Positions 34,869-48,400 are shown, counted from the first letter of the stretch. The stretch is 64,000 nt of DNA from Coturnix japonica (GCF_001577835.2 NC_029519.1:77571617-77635616), one strand, 5' to 3'. The notes: generated by a model from the sequence alone, not told the origin. Made by a program: numbers and translations.

Positions 34869-36365
34869 AGTAGAAAGCCTTAACACACACTATGAAACAG
34901 AAGCGTTGGCAGCTGTTTTAACTACTCAGTCAGGACCTCTGTGGACTTTGAGATTATATGAATGTTACCTCATCTTCCTTTCAGCAGTACCAGAGGATCG
35001 TGGTACTATGTTCTGTGTATTCTTCCAATGTTTACAAACCTGAGATGTATATGTAGTAATATGTATGGACTGTGGCATACTGTGAATGCTCAGTTGCAAT
35101 AGAACTTTATATGGAGTTGCTCTCCAAACTGTACAAAATACCTCCTCTAGAACTGTCGGGAATTATTCCAAACTACTCATTTGAAAACTATTATCTGAGA
35201 TGTTGTAAAGCTCCAGTTTTTAAAACATATTTTGGGGTGGGAGGAAATACGGAGTCACCCAACTAATAACCAACTTACGTTAACTAAGAATGCGGTTCTG
35301 TAACTTCACATTAACATAGAACTAGCATTTAAAAGTAGCTTTAAGCTATTGTATAGTAACATAGAGATGGAGATTAACCATCTTTAGGTAAATGTATTTA
35401 AATTTCTAAATGTTAAAAGAAACTTTTAATCAAATGTCTTCTGTTTGAAAGCGATCTTTAATTTGAACTTACGTTTGATTCTCTGGTTTTTAACACTGAA
35501 TGGTCTACATAAAATTCTTCTATTTCAGATACTGTTCCTTGCCCGGCTTCTTCAGTTGACTCTTTAAAAAAGCGGTTGATTTGATGCAGTGCTTTGAAAT
35601 GCAGAAGTAAATTGTGTATCATATTGTTCATATAGAGGTTTTTTAAAGTATCTGAAAGCTTTGGTGTATTTAATTCAGCGATCCGATTGCAGCCTTTTTT
35701 AGTTACCACAACGTGGCTTAGACTGATTATCGCTTCTCAGCTGCTCCTGTGGTCTGTATTGAATTGAATGAGTTGTGCAGCTTCCATTTCACAAAGCACA
35801 CTGCTCTAAAATGACTTGGAGACCCAAAACATCGCATAGTACAAACAATCAGAGGAGTAATGCAGCTGTCAGCTACTGCCACAAGCTCAAATAACATCAG
35901 CTTGTCTATTTCTCAGTGCCCCTTTGAGCACTGGAACACACAGGACAGCAGCTGGGCTGAGCCAGGCACAAGGCAGCTTTGTGAGCCAGAAGTTGTTTCT
36001 CTGAACTCAGTGTGAACTCCTCGAGGACAGGAGGCAGCAGCAGGTCAGTGCAGGCACTGTGCTCTAGTTCAGTGTGCACCCAGATGCTCCCATGCACTGA
36101 ACTCCTGCTGCGACCTTGAAGTCTGCTGAACAACTCTGTGTGTTCAGTGGGAACTTCCCTCCATCTTTACTTGCTGAGGTCTCTAGATGGCAGGAAAGAG
36201 GTCAGCCACCATCTGCCTCCTGCAAGGAGAAACAACATGCTCACTTGGCACTTTGTGTCTGGAGCAGTGAAGAACCCTTCAAGACATCGCCGTGTTTCAG
36301 ATGAGCGTTCATTCTTGCAGTAGCGAGCTTCAAGGAAATGAAATAAAGCAGCTTAATTGGATCTG
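34869..36365 (+). other. KDM3A: Probable KDM3A 3' UTR
   Basis: AT-rich sequence directly after the KDM3A stop (TAA at 34866-34868) with no coding signal. I found no AATAAA or ATTAAA between the stop and 36341. The first canonical signal is at 36342-36347, which would give a 3' UTR of about 1.5 kb. A non-canonical earlier site cannot be excluded. Confidence 0.55.
36342..36347 (+). terminator. KDM3A: Candidate KDM3A polyadenylation signal
   Basis: AATAAA on the plus strand. It is followed about 15-45 bases later by a GT-rich stretch (tggttggaggatgtgtgagtg) of the kind that binds cleavage factors. A second AATAAA lies at 36598-36603. Confidence 0.55.
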
Positions 36366-37468
36366 GTTGGAGGATGTGTGAGTGCAGTGAGTCACACTGA
36401 TTTCACACACACGTGCACATACATCTGAAATCCCACTTGTTGAAGGTGGATTTTGCATTTCCTTACTACTGCTGTTAAATAACCTCATCTTACCCCAGCT
36501 TTAACTACTGCTGCTCTGTGGCTTTCCAGGTGTTTTTCCTTTCTGAGTTATGAAGAAACAGATTGCCCCATCACTCAGCTCTTTCTGCTGCAAAGCAAAT
36601 AAAGGCAGTGCTTGAGTTTCATTGCTCCAAAGCTGGGCCCCAACCCAGAAGCATTAGGGCTGTTGCGGGCTGTGCTCGTTTGCCTCCAGCATGAACGTGA
36701 TCAACATTTGGCTCCTCCTTGCTATGTCAGCTGAGACTGGAAGCTGTTGGGCAGCAACCAGCTCTGTGTGTTATTATTCAGTAAGTCTGTTTTAAAGTTA
36801 AGAGACTGCTTGTTTTGCTACTCACCTGCTGGAACAGAGGAAGCATGGCTGCCTCTACTGCATCAAGGCAAGAGCTTTGCCTGAAGTTTTCCTTTGGGAG
36901 GAGGCACTTGAACGATGTGTCACTTGAACAGCAGCTGACTTCACCGAGTGTGACACAGAAGTACCTGGTATCAGTGTTAAGATACCACATACAGAATGGA
37001 GTTCTGAGCATTTCTCCCTTCTCTGGTGCAAATGAGCAGCTGTGTCCACCCATCACTTTAAGAGCAGCTTTAATCAAATCTGGAGTGAATCAGTAAAACA
37101 AAGACCTTACACCACTGAAGGTTTTTTGGTAGCTGATTAAGCCAAAGTGCTGTTTAGCTTCAAGGATCATCACTTCCCCAAGAATATACTTCCAAACCTG
37201 CTATCTAAAAATACATAACGTTACCCCACCTTTGCCCTTTCACCATCATCTCCCACATGAGACAGGCTGAATGAAAAGGGGGGGAAATAATCTCTTAAGA
37301 CTGCAGCCCCCAAGAAGCAGCAGCGTGTATTACAGCAGTTCCTTGGAGAGCACGGGGCTCAGGCAGAAAAAAATATATATTACATAAAATATTTGCACAT
37401 CTGAAGTTTTGCATGTTGAAGATACAACATCGCATCGTGGAAAACAAGGCAGACTGTACATTTCCTCC
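36366..37468. other. Convergent intergenic gap / CHMP3 3' UTR
   Basis: Space between the two convergent genes. No gene or CR1 copy was recognised. For CHMP3 on the minus strand there is no AATAAA between 36350 and 37468; the best signal I see is ATTAAA at 37074-37069, about 400 bases after the stop. The 3' UTRs of the two genes may come close to one another or overlap. Confidence 0.55.
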
Positions 37469-40159
37469 TTAGCTACGCAGCGTAGCCAGTCGTGACTGCA
37501 TTGCTTCAATGTCTTCTTCTTCATCATCAGCAGCCGCCGCTCCCATGGGCTCCGGCTCTGGAAGAGCATCTGTGACTTTACTCGGTGCTTTACCCAAGGC
37601 CCCTGTGGATGACACAAAGAGCCCTTAGTGAGCATTCAGTCATTTAATAATCAGTAGCTTTTTTAGGTACAAGTGTTTCAATAATTCCACCAGCCCCTGT
37701 CAGGTAACACACAACAGCTGTCTGATGTTACAGCCCCTCGTGGCTGGGGCGGTTGGACTCATTGGGCTCCTGGTGGCCCACAAAGACTCACCAGCTGTAA
37801 TTTCAAACAGGATTTTGTCAATTTCCATCTCTGCTTCCTCCTCCATTTCCTCCTCATCCTCCATGCTTTCAAAGGTGTCCTCCAGCATCTCCTCTATGAT
37901 ACCAGCCTAACAGGAACAAAAAAACAGCGGGTGATGCCTTTGGAAACAGGACGACAGCGGTCATTTCCCACTCTGAGTATCAGACTGTCCTATGCAGGAC
38001 ATCCAAACACTGCTCAAGCTTTTATGAATAGTGAATAAGACTGGCTGCTTGCATGCCACACGCGCCCTCATTCTGAGCCTGTATCTGTACACCAGGTGCA
38101 CAGGGAAAGCAGTGAGAAACAAGGATTAAAGACACACGTCTTTATATACCCCCCTACAGGGCCTGCAGGCACAGGGCCAAAGTGTTCTGGTGTATAATGG
38201 TACAAGTTGCACAGTGCTTTGGCTCACTGGACAACCAGCCCCTGTTCACCCACACCTGATGTGTTACAGATCTTACCTTCATCATCTCTTTGGATAATTC
38301 TCTCATGGTCGCCTGGATTTCAGGGATTTTCACTAAACTCTGCATAGCTTTCATCACTTCTGTGCTCTTCTGCAACGAACCTGCTACTCTCAGGACAGCT
38401 GTGAAGGAGAGGCACAGAATAACCTGAATGATCCCCGTGTCAGCAAAGATGAAACACAGATAAAAACTTACATTTAGGCCATTTGATTTTAAAAGGAACG
38501 TACAGCCTGCAATACAAACTCCAGGCTGAATTCTACATTCATTGCTTGGTCAGCACATCAGAGCATCCACAGTGCGATGAAGGTGCTGGTAGCAGAACAC
38601 GGAGGCTGCTCTGCATTTTTCCTCCTAAAGAAAATCCCAATCTGCAACAATGGCCCCAGAATGTGGGGTGTCGCGTTTGACCTTTGAAATGTGAAGTTTC
38701 AGTAGCTTAATAACCTGGAGTCTGGGCGTTTGCTTCCTCATTGCCATCACACTGTAAGTGCAGGCAACGTCAGATCACATACATGCAACCTAATAGTGGA
38801 TCTCAGTCAGATCAACCAGAGAGGAGGATCAGGACTGAGCTGTCAGTGCTGCTGATGCTCATTCAAAGCTGTGTGTTTATGGAGTGCTGGCACATGCACT
38901 GCTGTGAGTGAGCCTACAGGGAGTTAAGTGCCCATCCTGGCTGGATGTGGGGACTCAGAACTGCAGCAGCCATTGACCTAAGGGCCAGGAGCAGGAGGAA
39001 TGTCCCCAGGTCTTGAACCCCCCCCAGAATCATCATCCTTTAACAGGAGATGTCTGCTTCCAAATTCCACCTCTCTCAACTCATCCTACAGATGACCTTC
39101 TGAAAATGGAAACTCAGCCCTCACATCTGGAGCTGGGGGACTCATTGCACCGGGGTGCACAATTCTTACCAAGCTGGTTCTTCATCCCCATGAGAACGGA
39201 GTTCATGTGAGCTTTGGAGGCGTAGAGTTTGCTCACAGCCTTCCTAGAGCGGATCAGTTCCTTGGCCAGGATCACACACACGTCCTTCTGCCCCTTTTTG
39301 GCAGCATCCTTTATGGACCGTTTCACCTTCTCCTCTTCTCTCTGAATATCTGGAGTACGGAAGAAGAAGTGCAGCCAACAGTTACATCCTGCTGTGGATT
39401 TGGAAGGAAAAAAAAAACAGCCATATTCTGGTTCAGGTTTTGTAACCTGGGGAACGGCTGTTTGTGAGGGTGGATAGTGATGGGACAAGGGGGGGTGGGT
39501 TTAAACTGAGACAGGGGAGGTTTAGGTTGGAGATCAGGAAGTTTTTCACCCAGAGGGTGGTGACGCACTGGAACAGGTTGCCCAAGGAGGCTGTGGATGC
39601 CCCATCCCTGGATACATTCAAGGCCAGGCTGGATGTGGCTCTGGGCAGCCTGGGCTGCTGGTTGGTGACCCTGCACACAGCAGGGGGTTGGAACTGGATG
39701 ATCATTGTGGTCTATTTCAACCCAGGCCATTCTATGATTCTATAAGGACGGCAGGGAAGCACAAAGCAAAGGCAGCAGCACACACCTCTGATCTGTCTGT
39801 CAATGACTCTCATTTCCTTCCTTATCTTCAAGGACCATTCGTTCACCTCAAAACGACAAAGTACGAATGTTAGCTGCCGTCCAGCTGCAGTCGGGTCACC
39901 ATGGCTACATATTTACAGTGTAACCCCCCACACCAACCCACACCCACGGCCGATACCATCCCCAATACCCGCAGTTCTCCACACACCGCCATCAGGAAGC
40001 GGCCGAGAGCCGAGACGCAGCGCAGGGACTCGGCGCAGGACCCCGCTGCTAACGGGACCCCGCTGCTCACAGGACCCCCCTGCCAACACAGCCCACGACC
40101 CCCCCGTCCCTCACCAGCTCCTTGGGCGGCTTCTCGGGGGTCTTCCCGAACAGCCCCAT
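37469..40159 (-). CDS. CHMP3: CHMP3 (VPS24), ESCRT-III subunit, six coding exons
   Basis: Charged multivesicular body protein 3, a soluble ESCRT-III component that co-assembles with CHMP2 and CHMP4 on endosomal and midbody membranes to drive inward budding and scission. Exons in transcript order: 40159-40115, 39846-39786, 39349-39170, 38398-38277, 37906-37792, 37602-37469; they total 657 nt, 218 residues (human 222). The N terminus [14 protein letters not shown] has a glycine at position 2 and is basic. The long helical core (residues about 36-130) contains [15 protein letters not shown] and [19 protein letters not shown]. The acidic tail ([11 protein letters not shown], then DDEEED) ends in [14 protein letters not shown] (205-218), a MIM1-type motif that binds MIT domains such as that of VPS4. 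All introns are GT-AG and the phases match throughout. The start sits in a CpG island. Confidence 0.97.
39451..39744 (+). repeat. CR1 LINE 3'-end fragment in CHMP3 intron
   Basis: Forward CR1 3' region (antisense to CHMP3) filling most of the 436-base intron between the exons ending at 39350 and starting at 39785. It runs from 'gaacggctgtttgtgagggt' to 'aggccattctatgattctat'. Close to the copy at 19754-20070. Confidence 0.94.
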
Positions 40160-40300
40160 GGCGGAACCCGCCCCGCCCGCTGATGGGGCCTCACGTCGCA
40201 CAGCGCTCTGCGCAAGCGTCAATGGCCACCGCCCGCCCTCAGTGCGTATGTCCGGCTCCGCCTCAGGGCCGGGCTCCGAGCTCCCTGTTAGTGCGTGTGA
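40160..40300 (-). promoter_or_regulatory. CHMP3: CHMP3 promoter / 5' UTR, CpG-rich
   Basis: GC-rich DNA immediately upstream of the CHMP3 ATG, with a double GC box (CCCGCCCCGCCC at 40168-40179) and a CRE-like TCACGTCG at 40191-40198. No TATA box was seen. It lies within about 0.7 kb of the RNF103 stop codon. Confidence 0.65.
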
Positions 40301-40304
40301 GGAG

Positions 40305-40355
40305 GTAGATAATATCTATCTATATTGATAATAGATAATGGATAATAGATAATAG
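40305..40355 (+). repeat. GATA-rich simple repeat
   Basis: Degenerate tetranucleotide repeat made of 'gata', 'tatc' and 'ataatag' units, placed between the CHMP3 promoter and the RNF103 3' end. It can fold back on itself (tagataatatctatcta). Confidence 0.8.
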
Positions 40356-40406
40356 TCTTGTGGAGGTTGGAAGATGATCTATTAGTCACAAGAGTTGAGT
40401 TATATT

Positions 40407-40891
40407 TTTATTGTCTTCACAGATAAACCAGACCAGCAAGACATCTGGGAACTACACACACAAAATATCGAAACGATTAACGTTACGAATCTGTTCCTTT
40501 TTAAAATAATTTATTTCACGTCTCTCTTTCGAACGGCACCGTCTCACAACGAGGATGAACAGACTCTTAACATAAGAAACACTGAATTTAAGCAATTCCC
40601 TCCGATAGAATTTAGAATTTAAACGTTTGCTGGGACACGTTGATTTTGTGCTTACAAAAAACCAGCGTCGAGTATCCGGACATTGAAAAGAAAGAAGTTA
40701 ATTTGTAGGGTAAGGATGCATTCGGTTCAACACACAAGGCAACCCAACAGCTCTGCCATTGACGTGAGCATGGTGTATATTGTAGGTCACTGCACTAACA
40801 TTTAAACTAAAACGTCAAACCACATAATCTGGAAGTGACTAACATTTACAAGGCAAGCAGTAACGGCCTAAAGCTGACAAAGGACGTGCGG
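40407..40891 (-). other. RNF103: RNF103 3' UTR with two poly(A) signals
   Basis: AT-rich sequence following the RNF103 stop on the minus strand. AATAAA occurs at 40515-40510 and again at 40412-40407, about 380 and 480 bases after the stop. The second is only about 250 bases upstream of the CHMP3 start codon, so RNF103 transcription ends in, or next to, the CHMP3 promoter. Confidence 0.7.
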
Positions 40892-42464
40892 CTACGATGG
40901 GCTGTCGCTGGACGGCGGCTGTGGGTGCGTGTATGGCTGCTTTGCTTTGTACGAAGCCCACCTGCACACAGGGCAGCAGTGCCGCCCGCCCGCCAGCCAC
41001 ATCACAATGCAATTCTGGTGGAAGACGTGGCCGCAGGGCAGGCCCATCAGCAGGCAGCCCCGCTCGAAATTCTCCAGGCACACCACGCATTCTGTACAGT
41101 GCAACATCTCCGGGGGCCACGATGACCAATCTGGCTCGTCCGCGGTGCTGTACGACCCGTACGACCTGGCTTTGCGTTCACACGGCTCCTTGGAGCAGCA
41201 TTTACTGGTGCACAAACAGCTGTTGGCACGGCAGCAGGGGTCTCCTGCCCTGGGACTGTGAAATGTATTGGGCTCATCGTCCTCCGAGATGTCTTTTTCA
41301 CTGCTGAACACCTCTCTGTTCTCACTGTCAGAGTCACTTTCGCTGTCTTGAAGGGTTTCCAGCATTTCCTCATCTGAATGGATGCCGAGGCATTTAAACC
41401 TCCACATTGGTAAGTTTTTGATGTAATCTGTTGGTATCAGAGGGTGAAGCCAGAGATCGGGGAAAGCCAAACGCTCCAAGAACAGATCTGGGTCTTCGTC
41501 CCAATCTGAGTCAAAAGGGAAGTGCTGGAAGGAAGCGATAGGATGAAACAAGTAGCTGGTGTACCAGTCCCACAGGCTTGAGAGCCACTCCAGATTGTTG
41601 GCATTGACTTCGTCGTTGTTGTTATTGCGTCTTCTCTTCTTCTCAAAGTAATCGATCAGTAAACCATGACCAAGGTATGTGCTGAGGAAGAGCGCTGGGT
41701 GTGAAGAGTAGAACATCCAGTCGGCTCTTACCCAAGAAGCCAACGTAGTTGTGTTGGAGTACCTGAAGAGTTTTAAGCTGTACTCGTAAAAGCTGTCCAA
41801 GTAAGGTAGTTGCAAAAAACCCAACACGGGTAGCCAGGAAATAATTAGCAGGGAATTATACGTCCCTAAAGTGCTTATAAGAACCACAAAGCGCTTTATA
41901 GTAGCACCTTGCGTAATGAACAGGTCCATCCAAGCCATCAGATTGACCAAAACTAAGCTTAAAACAAATAAATCATTAACTTCTGGTTGCAATGAGCGCA
42001 AAAAGGAATCCATGGCACGCAGTGATACAAATTCACCAGCATTACTTCCATACCTGTAAATCCCTTCGGGAGTCCTAAGTATGTAGGATGGTGTCTTGTC
42101 GATACCAATTTCTGCCATGTAACTTTTATTGTCCCAGTTTTCCACGTTCACAAAAATGAACTCTACTCTCCCGGTAAACTTCACACTTAGTGCAGAGAAG
42201 AAGGCTGGGGGCTGGTCGAGGCTGGCAAACAGGTATATTTTCACACGGTACTGGTCACTCCTGTTCCACTCTTCTCTTAAATGTTCAGAGTTGTAGATGG
42301 TTTTGATCCGAGAAGCAGCATGGGCTGTGATCCATTTGAAAATGTGCTCCACTTCAATTTTGCGGCCGCTGTATTCTTTAAGCATTACTTTTCCCTTGGA
42401 GGTGCTGGTTTGTGGAACTGACATAATGAGGGTGGATTTCAGCCAGCCCCTCCTCCTGCAGTAT
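40892..42464 (-). CDS. RNF103: RNF103 large last exon with membrane segments and RING
   Basis: Encodes residues 161-684, three quarters of the protein, in one uninterrupted 1573-base exon. Acceptor ttgcag|ata completes Arg161, giving [15 protein letters not shown] as in human. The RING is CVVC at 620-623, Cys631, then [10 protein letters not shown] (Cys638, His640, His643, Cys646) and CPVC at 658-661. The two histidines at the fourth and fifth ligand positions make it an RING-H2 type. No key ligand is missing. A 510-codon open frame starts at an internal methionine (residue 175), but that is not the true start. Confidence 0.96.
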
Positions 42465-45400
42465 CTGCAAAGGAAATGGCAAGTTAGATTAGGAGCTGTA
42501 TCCTCCTGCAGCTCAGTCCTTACATCTCCTTAATGAGCCCAAAAATTAGACACGGTGAGCACCTGGGAGTTCTTACACATAACAGCATGAAGTACAGGCA
42601 TCCAATAGGCTCTGACAGAGAGCACTTATTCTTACAACACATCTGTTATCTCTTTTATCCATCTTTTGTCTCTTTCTTATCTATCTTACAAGAAAGCCGT
42701 GAGCAGACAAGCATTTGTCAGATGCTGAAAGAGGCACAGTGTTCATTCTCATTGGCTACTATAAACAAGGCCCTACATTAGAGTCACCTTGCCTTGGAAC
42801 TGGCTTTGAGAAGTACACAAGTAGACTTTTTTCTCTACACCACAGAGCTTTGGTAGTGGAGCTATTTTTCATAGGCATTCTGGCCCAAAAAAATAACCAT
42901 TACAAATGCAAGTCAGTGTCCTGCAGCTCTCAGATTTTCCAGTGCTTCCTTCCAACTCAGTTTTGCCACCCAGCAGCAGGGTGAATTTAACAGGGCAATG
43001 GTGAGTTCACAGCTGCTTTAACGAAGTGAGAAGGGTGTGCGCTTCTTACTGGGGCCATTTTGGAGGGATACAGGTAGGCCAACCAATGGTGAGAGCTCAC
43101 CATAAAACCAGCAGTGGGATGAACTCATGAGGTTCTATGGTTCTGTGATAAAATTGAGGCTAGTCAGGAGCTATGCAAAGAGAAACATTGCCAGAGTTTC
43201 AAGATGCTCAGATATTGGTGCTTTCACTACGTAAAAATCTTCCATTTCAATTAATATTGCAATCTCTGTAAACATTTAGCATTTGAGATACCTAAGGTGC
43301 ACTCTAGACAAGGTTTCCTGTCATGTGAAGCATATGCTTCCAGCAAAATGCTATAAAACGACTGCAGCAGCACAGGATTGTTAATAGCTTCTTTGACTCT
43401 GCTTTTCTTCCTCATTTGAAATCATATGTAAACAACAGAGAGTCTTGCACAGCACGCTGTCTGCTGACAAAGGGTGTGTTTGTGTTTATATGGAAGCAGG
43501 CATATATTTGTCAAGGAACAGGATGGCAGGCACTGCTTTGAAGGTTTGCGCTCATCTGTGTTTCTCCTTTCTGGATGGCAAAAGAGCAACTCTACAACCC
43601 AGAGCTCTCTTATATGGGCTGTATGCAGCTTCATTCTAAGCAAGCCCAGCTCCTGTCCATGAATGCCCTAAGGCGGGTTCTTCTACTCATTCTCTACCAC
43701 TGCTGTATGGTGCCCTACACAGTCTAATCATGTATTTCCCCCACGATGCTTTAGCAAGCTGCAGACCTGTGTTTATGATGCTGTTAAATAATGCAGCAGA
43801 GAATTCTGAACAGACTTTAGCAGAGATATAAATAAAAGCACCTTCTATCACAGCTGCTTTTACAACGTAGGAAGCCCTGCTGCCGGAATACAGCTCAGCA
43901 TTAAATATTCTGGTTTTAGATAATCCTTTAAGAATATACCTGGGGTCACTGGAACAGTTAAAAGTGCCAGTACGGATGCCGAACCTGGATACTTTCTTCA
44001 CCATTTTCTCCCAGTGGACTTTACCCACCAGCGGACTTCTGTCATTTGCTATGACCTATTGCCAAAAAAAGGATAATAATTCAGTGTCACAGTAAGTTTG
44101 CTTTCCAAAATAAGGAGCAAATTTCATTAAAAGAGAGATCTGGTCACTCTTGATATCATCTTCCCCTTCCCTTAGACAATACAACAGGAACACAGAACAG
44201 ATCATCTCACCAAGTGTCTTTGATGAGTGACACTCTAGGACAGGAATACTCCTTGTGCAGAGAGGCAAAAACACACACTGCCATTTTAAGTTACAGCACA
44301 CCAAAGAAACGCTGTATCAAAGCAGGTAGAACACATACAGGTATAGTATATGTACCTGATATCAGTTTATTCTGCCATCAACCACCTCTGAGCAGTGGAA
44401 ACTAATAATTAAACTCCCAGATAACGCCTGAAAATCATCTGCTGGTGACTCAGTCCATGAGGTTATGTGACTGTTCCACCAACTCCCATGTCCCACCTGC
44501 AATTTCAAGTTGTTAATTCACTGTGAATAGATCCCAAGGTCTAATTTGCCATAACCTACTGGATTAAAGCTTCTACAGGTGCAAATGACAAAGGATAAGG
44601 ACTGATTAATAACTGTACAGGGAAGGGGGAAAAAAAGGAGAACCTGCCTGCCTGCTGCCTGCAGGTAATGCTGGATGACATGACTGGTCATGCGTTATTC
44701 CATGAGCCGTCACGGTTTCTATTTTAGAAGTGCCTCACATGCTGACACAAGCTGACTGGCAACCACTTGAAACATGATTTTAAATCAAGTTTTGAAACTT
44801 GTATTTGTTATTTGTTTACCCACCATTGAACTGCTCCCATTGAACTGGGCTTTATAACCTGAAATGTTCAGCTCTCCTCCCTAAGTTAGGCGGTCAGCAT
44901 GATGAAGAGCAAGCTGTGTACAGGCTGAGACACTGCGCTGGAAAGCACACCTGGCCTCTGAGCATCAAATGTGTATCTGCTTTGTGCTAAGTAGCATCCA
45001 CTCAGAAACGGAAAATAAATGGATTCACTGCACAGGATATCCTGCACAGAGACACAAAGCTAAACTGAAGCTACAGATTGCACTGCTCAATGTGTTTAAA
45101 TTAAATCACAGTTGAAGACTGAGATGGGAATCTTTCCAGCTGCTCTCAGAACACACACATCATGTAGCCTGCCTGCCCATGGGTTAAGTGTGACCTTCAG
45201 GCACCCAGACAAACAGCTGGGGACACTGCTGAGGCTTCTTCCAAGGATTCTGTGATGGTGTGATTCTAATTCCCATCCTATCAAGAAGTCTGTGCTCCTG
45301 GAGAAAGTTGCTTTGGAAGATGAGGGTAAAATTGGCAATTTTTATCTCATAACCAAATAGAACTTTCCTGTGGTTCCGCACACTTCAAAATGCTCTGAGC

Positions 45401-48400
45401 TCATCATTTTTTATGTCATCGTTACCAAAAAACAACACAACCAAAGATGATTGTTGCAGCTGTTCCTTGTAGGCAACACCCACTGACAGCACAGGGAGTT
45501 CACTGCACGGAGGCACTCTGGAAAGCAATCATAGGAGTAGTAACACAACGAGCACATGAAATCACAGATCAACCTGCAAATGTTTCTTATAAAACCTCCG
45601 TCACGATGATCTGCGCTCTGATAGGAGTTAGTAACTATTTTTAAGAGCGAGTGAAGAAATCATCCCACTACTTTGATCTCAACCAATTGCAAAGCAAATA
45701 TTAAAGGCACAGAGATGATGGAATTTCCCATCCCCTTCAGCATGGAATCATAGAATTGGAATTACTGAAGTTGTATCATTCCTGCTTAAGATGAGAGTTC
45801 AAATAACCAATCTCAATTTGCAAGACAAAGGAGAGGCAGTCATCTTTTCATGCTCTGGTAGAGCATTGGCACAGTGCTGCATGGGAAGCCTGCAGGTGAA
45901 ACGGAGATCAATTTTAGTAATGAATAAAAAAGTCATCAGGAAATAAATCAGAAATTGGCTGAGGCACGAAAATATCAAAGTGCCAGAAAAATATTAACAG
46001 AGTTCTGGATGGATTACTCTGAGATCTGCTCTGTATCTGTCCTTATTACTGCCTGTCCTGCAGAACGCCCAGAGCCATTCACGGCTGGGGAGCACATCAA
46101 CGGGTCTGCACAGACCTCACAGAGCTTCAGAAATGAAATTGAAATCAATAGCAAACCGGACACTCGGAGTTCATCAGGTAGGAAACACAGTGGGATGCAA
46201 AGCGTGGGGCTGCCAGCTGATCCAGCGGGGCTGTACGGCATCAGCTGTAACTGGCTGCGATAAGCGAGCACTAGGAAATATTACACCTGGCAAAAACAAA
46301 CTGCTTGATTGATTTCATGCACTGGGAGTAGCGAGGTAGGTATCTGGAGTCGCTGCAATTGAAGGGCAATGTCAGTTCAAGCACAATCAGAACAAATTAG
46401 CCATGAATACCCTTAGGCCTAAAGTCAAGGCACATTTCCAAGATGAATGGAACAGTCAACAGGAATACTACACACAGACAACCTATTTTAAAGAGAGAGC
46501 AAGCCACTTTATAAACACGTACTCCACAGCCTAGCAGAGGTGAACTCACTGATCAAGAAGGTAACTTTTGGCCTCATGTTCCACTTAAACTGGAGAAATC
46601 AAGAGAAAGCTCATAGGAAAAAAAAACCAGGTATCTGTTATGATATCAGCCAGCACAGCTGGGAAACATCTATGACATTTGCAGGAATACAAACCCTCCA
46701 AGCTCTTCTTGTTATTAGCTGCATTCACGTTCTGCAAAATGTCATCTGTCAGAGTGACAAATAATACAAAGAAGATAATCCAATTAATCCATTAATCATC
46801 TTAATGGGCTAAGAGAATCCAACAGGATCAAGGTTACCCTGCCATTTGACAACCCTATGGCATGGAATACATCTCCTACCTACTGTACACCTAACCCAGG
46901 GCATAGGACTGGATCAGAACCTCTGTGCTTCCTCTTCATGTCAGTGTCAATCTGCGTGAGTGGAACAACTAGTGTGGAAGAAGAAGCTGGAGAGAAGGTT
47001 CGTCCCTCATTGGACTCTATTTATGTACGAGCTTCCTCTGCAGTCTCATACTTCATATGTCATCTGTGAATCTGGGAGGACCACAAAACCCACCAAAAGG
47101 TCAGGAGACTTCCAAGCAACTACTGTGAAATACTGCAGGCAAATGCTACCAAGATGTGCAATGCAAAGATGGAAAGACAGAGTCTTGGAGAGCTCCTCAA
47201 TTTCTGTGCCTTGTGACTGAGGTTTCTTTTTCACTTTCCACTATGTAACCATCAACCTAAAAAGATGGTTTTCAGATACCACACGAAAACAAACAAAAAC
47301 CACAAAATTATAGAGTCACAGAATCACCACAGTTGGAAAAGACCTCCAAGATCATCCCATCCAACCAACCACCCATCACCAATATTCCTCACTAAACCAT
47401 GTCCCTCAGTACAGCACCTAAATGCTTCCTGAACACCTCTGGGTCAGTGACTCCACCACCTCCCTGGGCAGCCCATTCCAGCACCTGACCACTCTTTCAA
47501 AGAGGTTCTTCCAAACACCCAACCTGAATCTCCCCTCGTGCATAGAAAATATGAATGGAGGGACACATTGGAGATATCATTTTAGAAGTATGAACATCCT
47601 GCTGAGTTCTTCTGACACTGAATTAGAACAGTCCCATGGGACATAAACAGGCGATGCCAGTTAAGAACCTAATTAATAGAATCATTTTGATCTGTAAGTT
47701 AAAATAGCCACAGTAATGACATTAAAGAAGCAAATAGACTTTAAGAACAAATAACCCAGGGAAAGAAACATAAATGTTTTAAAAAATAAGACAGTGTCAA
47801 TAGACATTCCATAGAATCATAGAATGGCCTGGGTTGAAAAGGATCTCAAAGATCATCCAGTTCCAACCCCCTGCTGTGTGCAGGGTCACCAACCAGCAGA
47901 CCAGGCTGTCCAGAACCACATCCAGCCTGGCCTTGAATGCCTGCAGGGATGGGGCATCCACAGCCTCCTTGGGCAACCTGTTCCAGTGCGTCACCACCCT
48001 CTGGGTGAAAAACTTCCTCCTAATATCCAACCTAAACCTCTCCTGTCTCAGTTTAAAACCATTCCCCCTTGTCCTATCACTATCCACCCTCTGTAAACAG
48101 TCATTTGCTTAATCCAATTTGCTTAATCCAAAAGGAAAGCTCCTCAAGTAGATGCACAGACACCTCAGGGACCACTTCATAACTTCCACTGATGCAGCTG
48201 CACTGTAACTTCCCAGCTATTGTTAAGGATTTGTCTAAATTATTCTATGAAACTTGAAGAAGATAAATACCAGTAAAAGTCATAATGGCTGTCAAAGAGA
48301 CTCAAGGAAACATTTGCTGTAGCAATATACAAAGGGATCCCTGTCCTGGTAGCCCAGCAGCGTGTGAACACAACATGACACAAGCTTCATTTGAAGCACG

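Noticed and set aside
43131-43148. Possible CR1 tail (ggttctatggttctgtga)
   Set aside because: Resembles the CR1 terminal repeat, but too short and without an adjoining CR1 body to call.
45742-45760. Possible CR1 tail (ggaatcatagaattgg)
   Set aside because: Only one terminal-repeat-like block is present and the flanks do not continue as CR1.
47797-48112. Open frames of 90-96 codons in both directions
   Set aside because: They lie wholly in a CR1 3'-end fragment. The same frames recur at 19724-20090 and 39323-39745.
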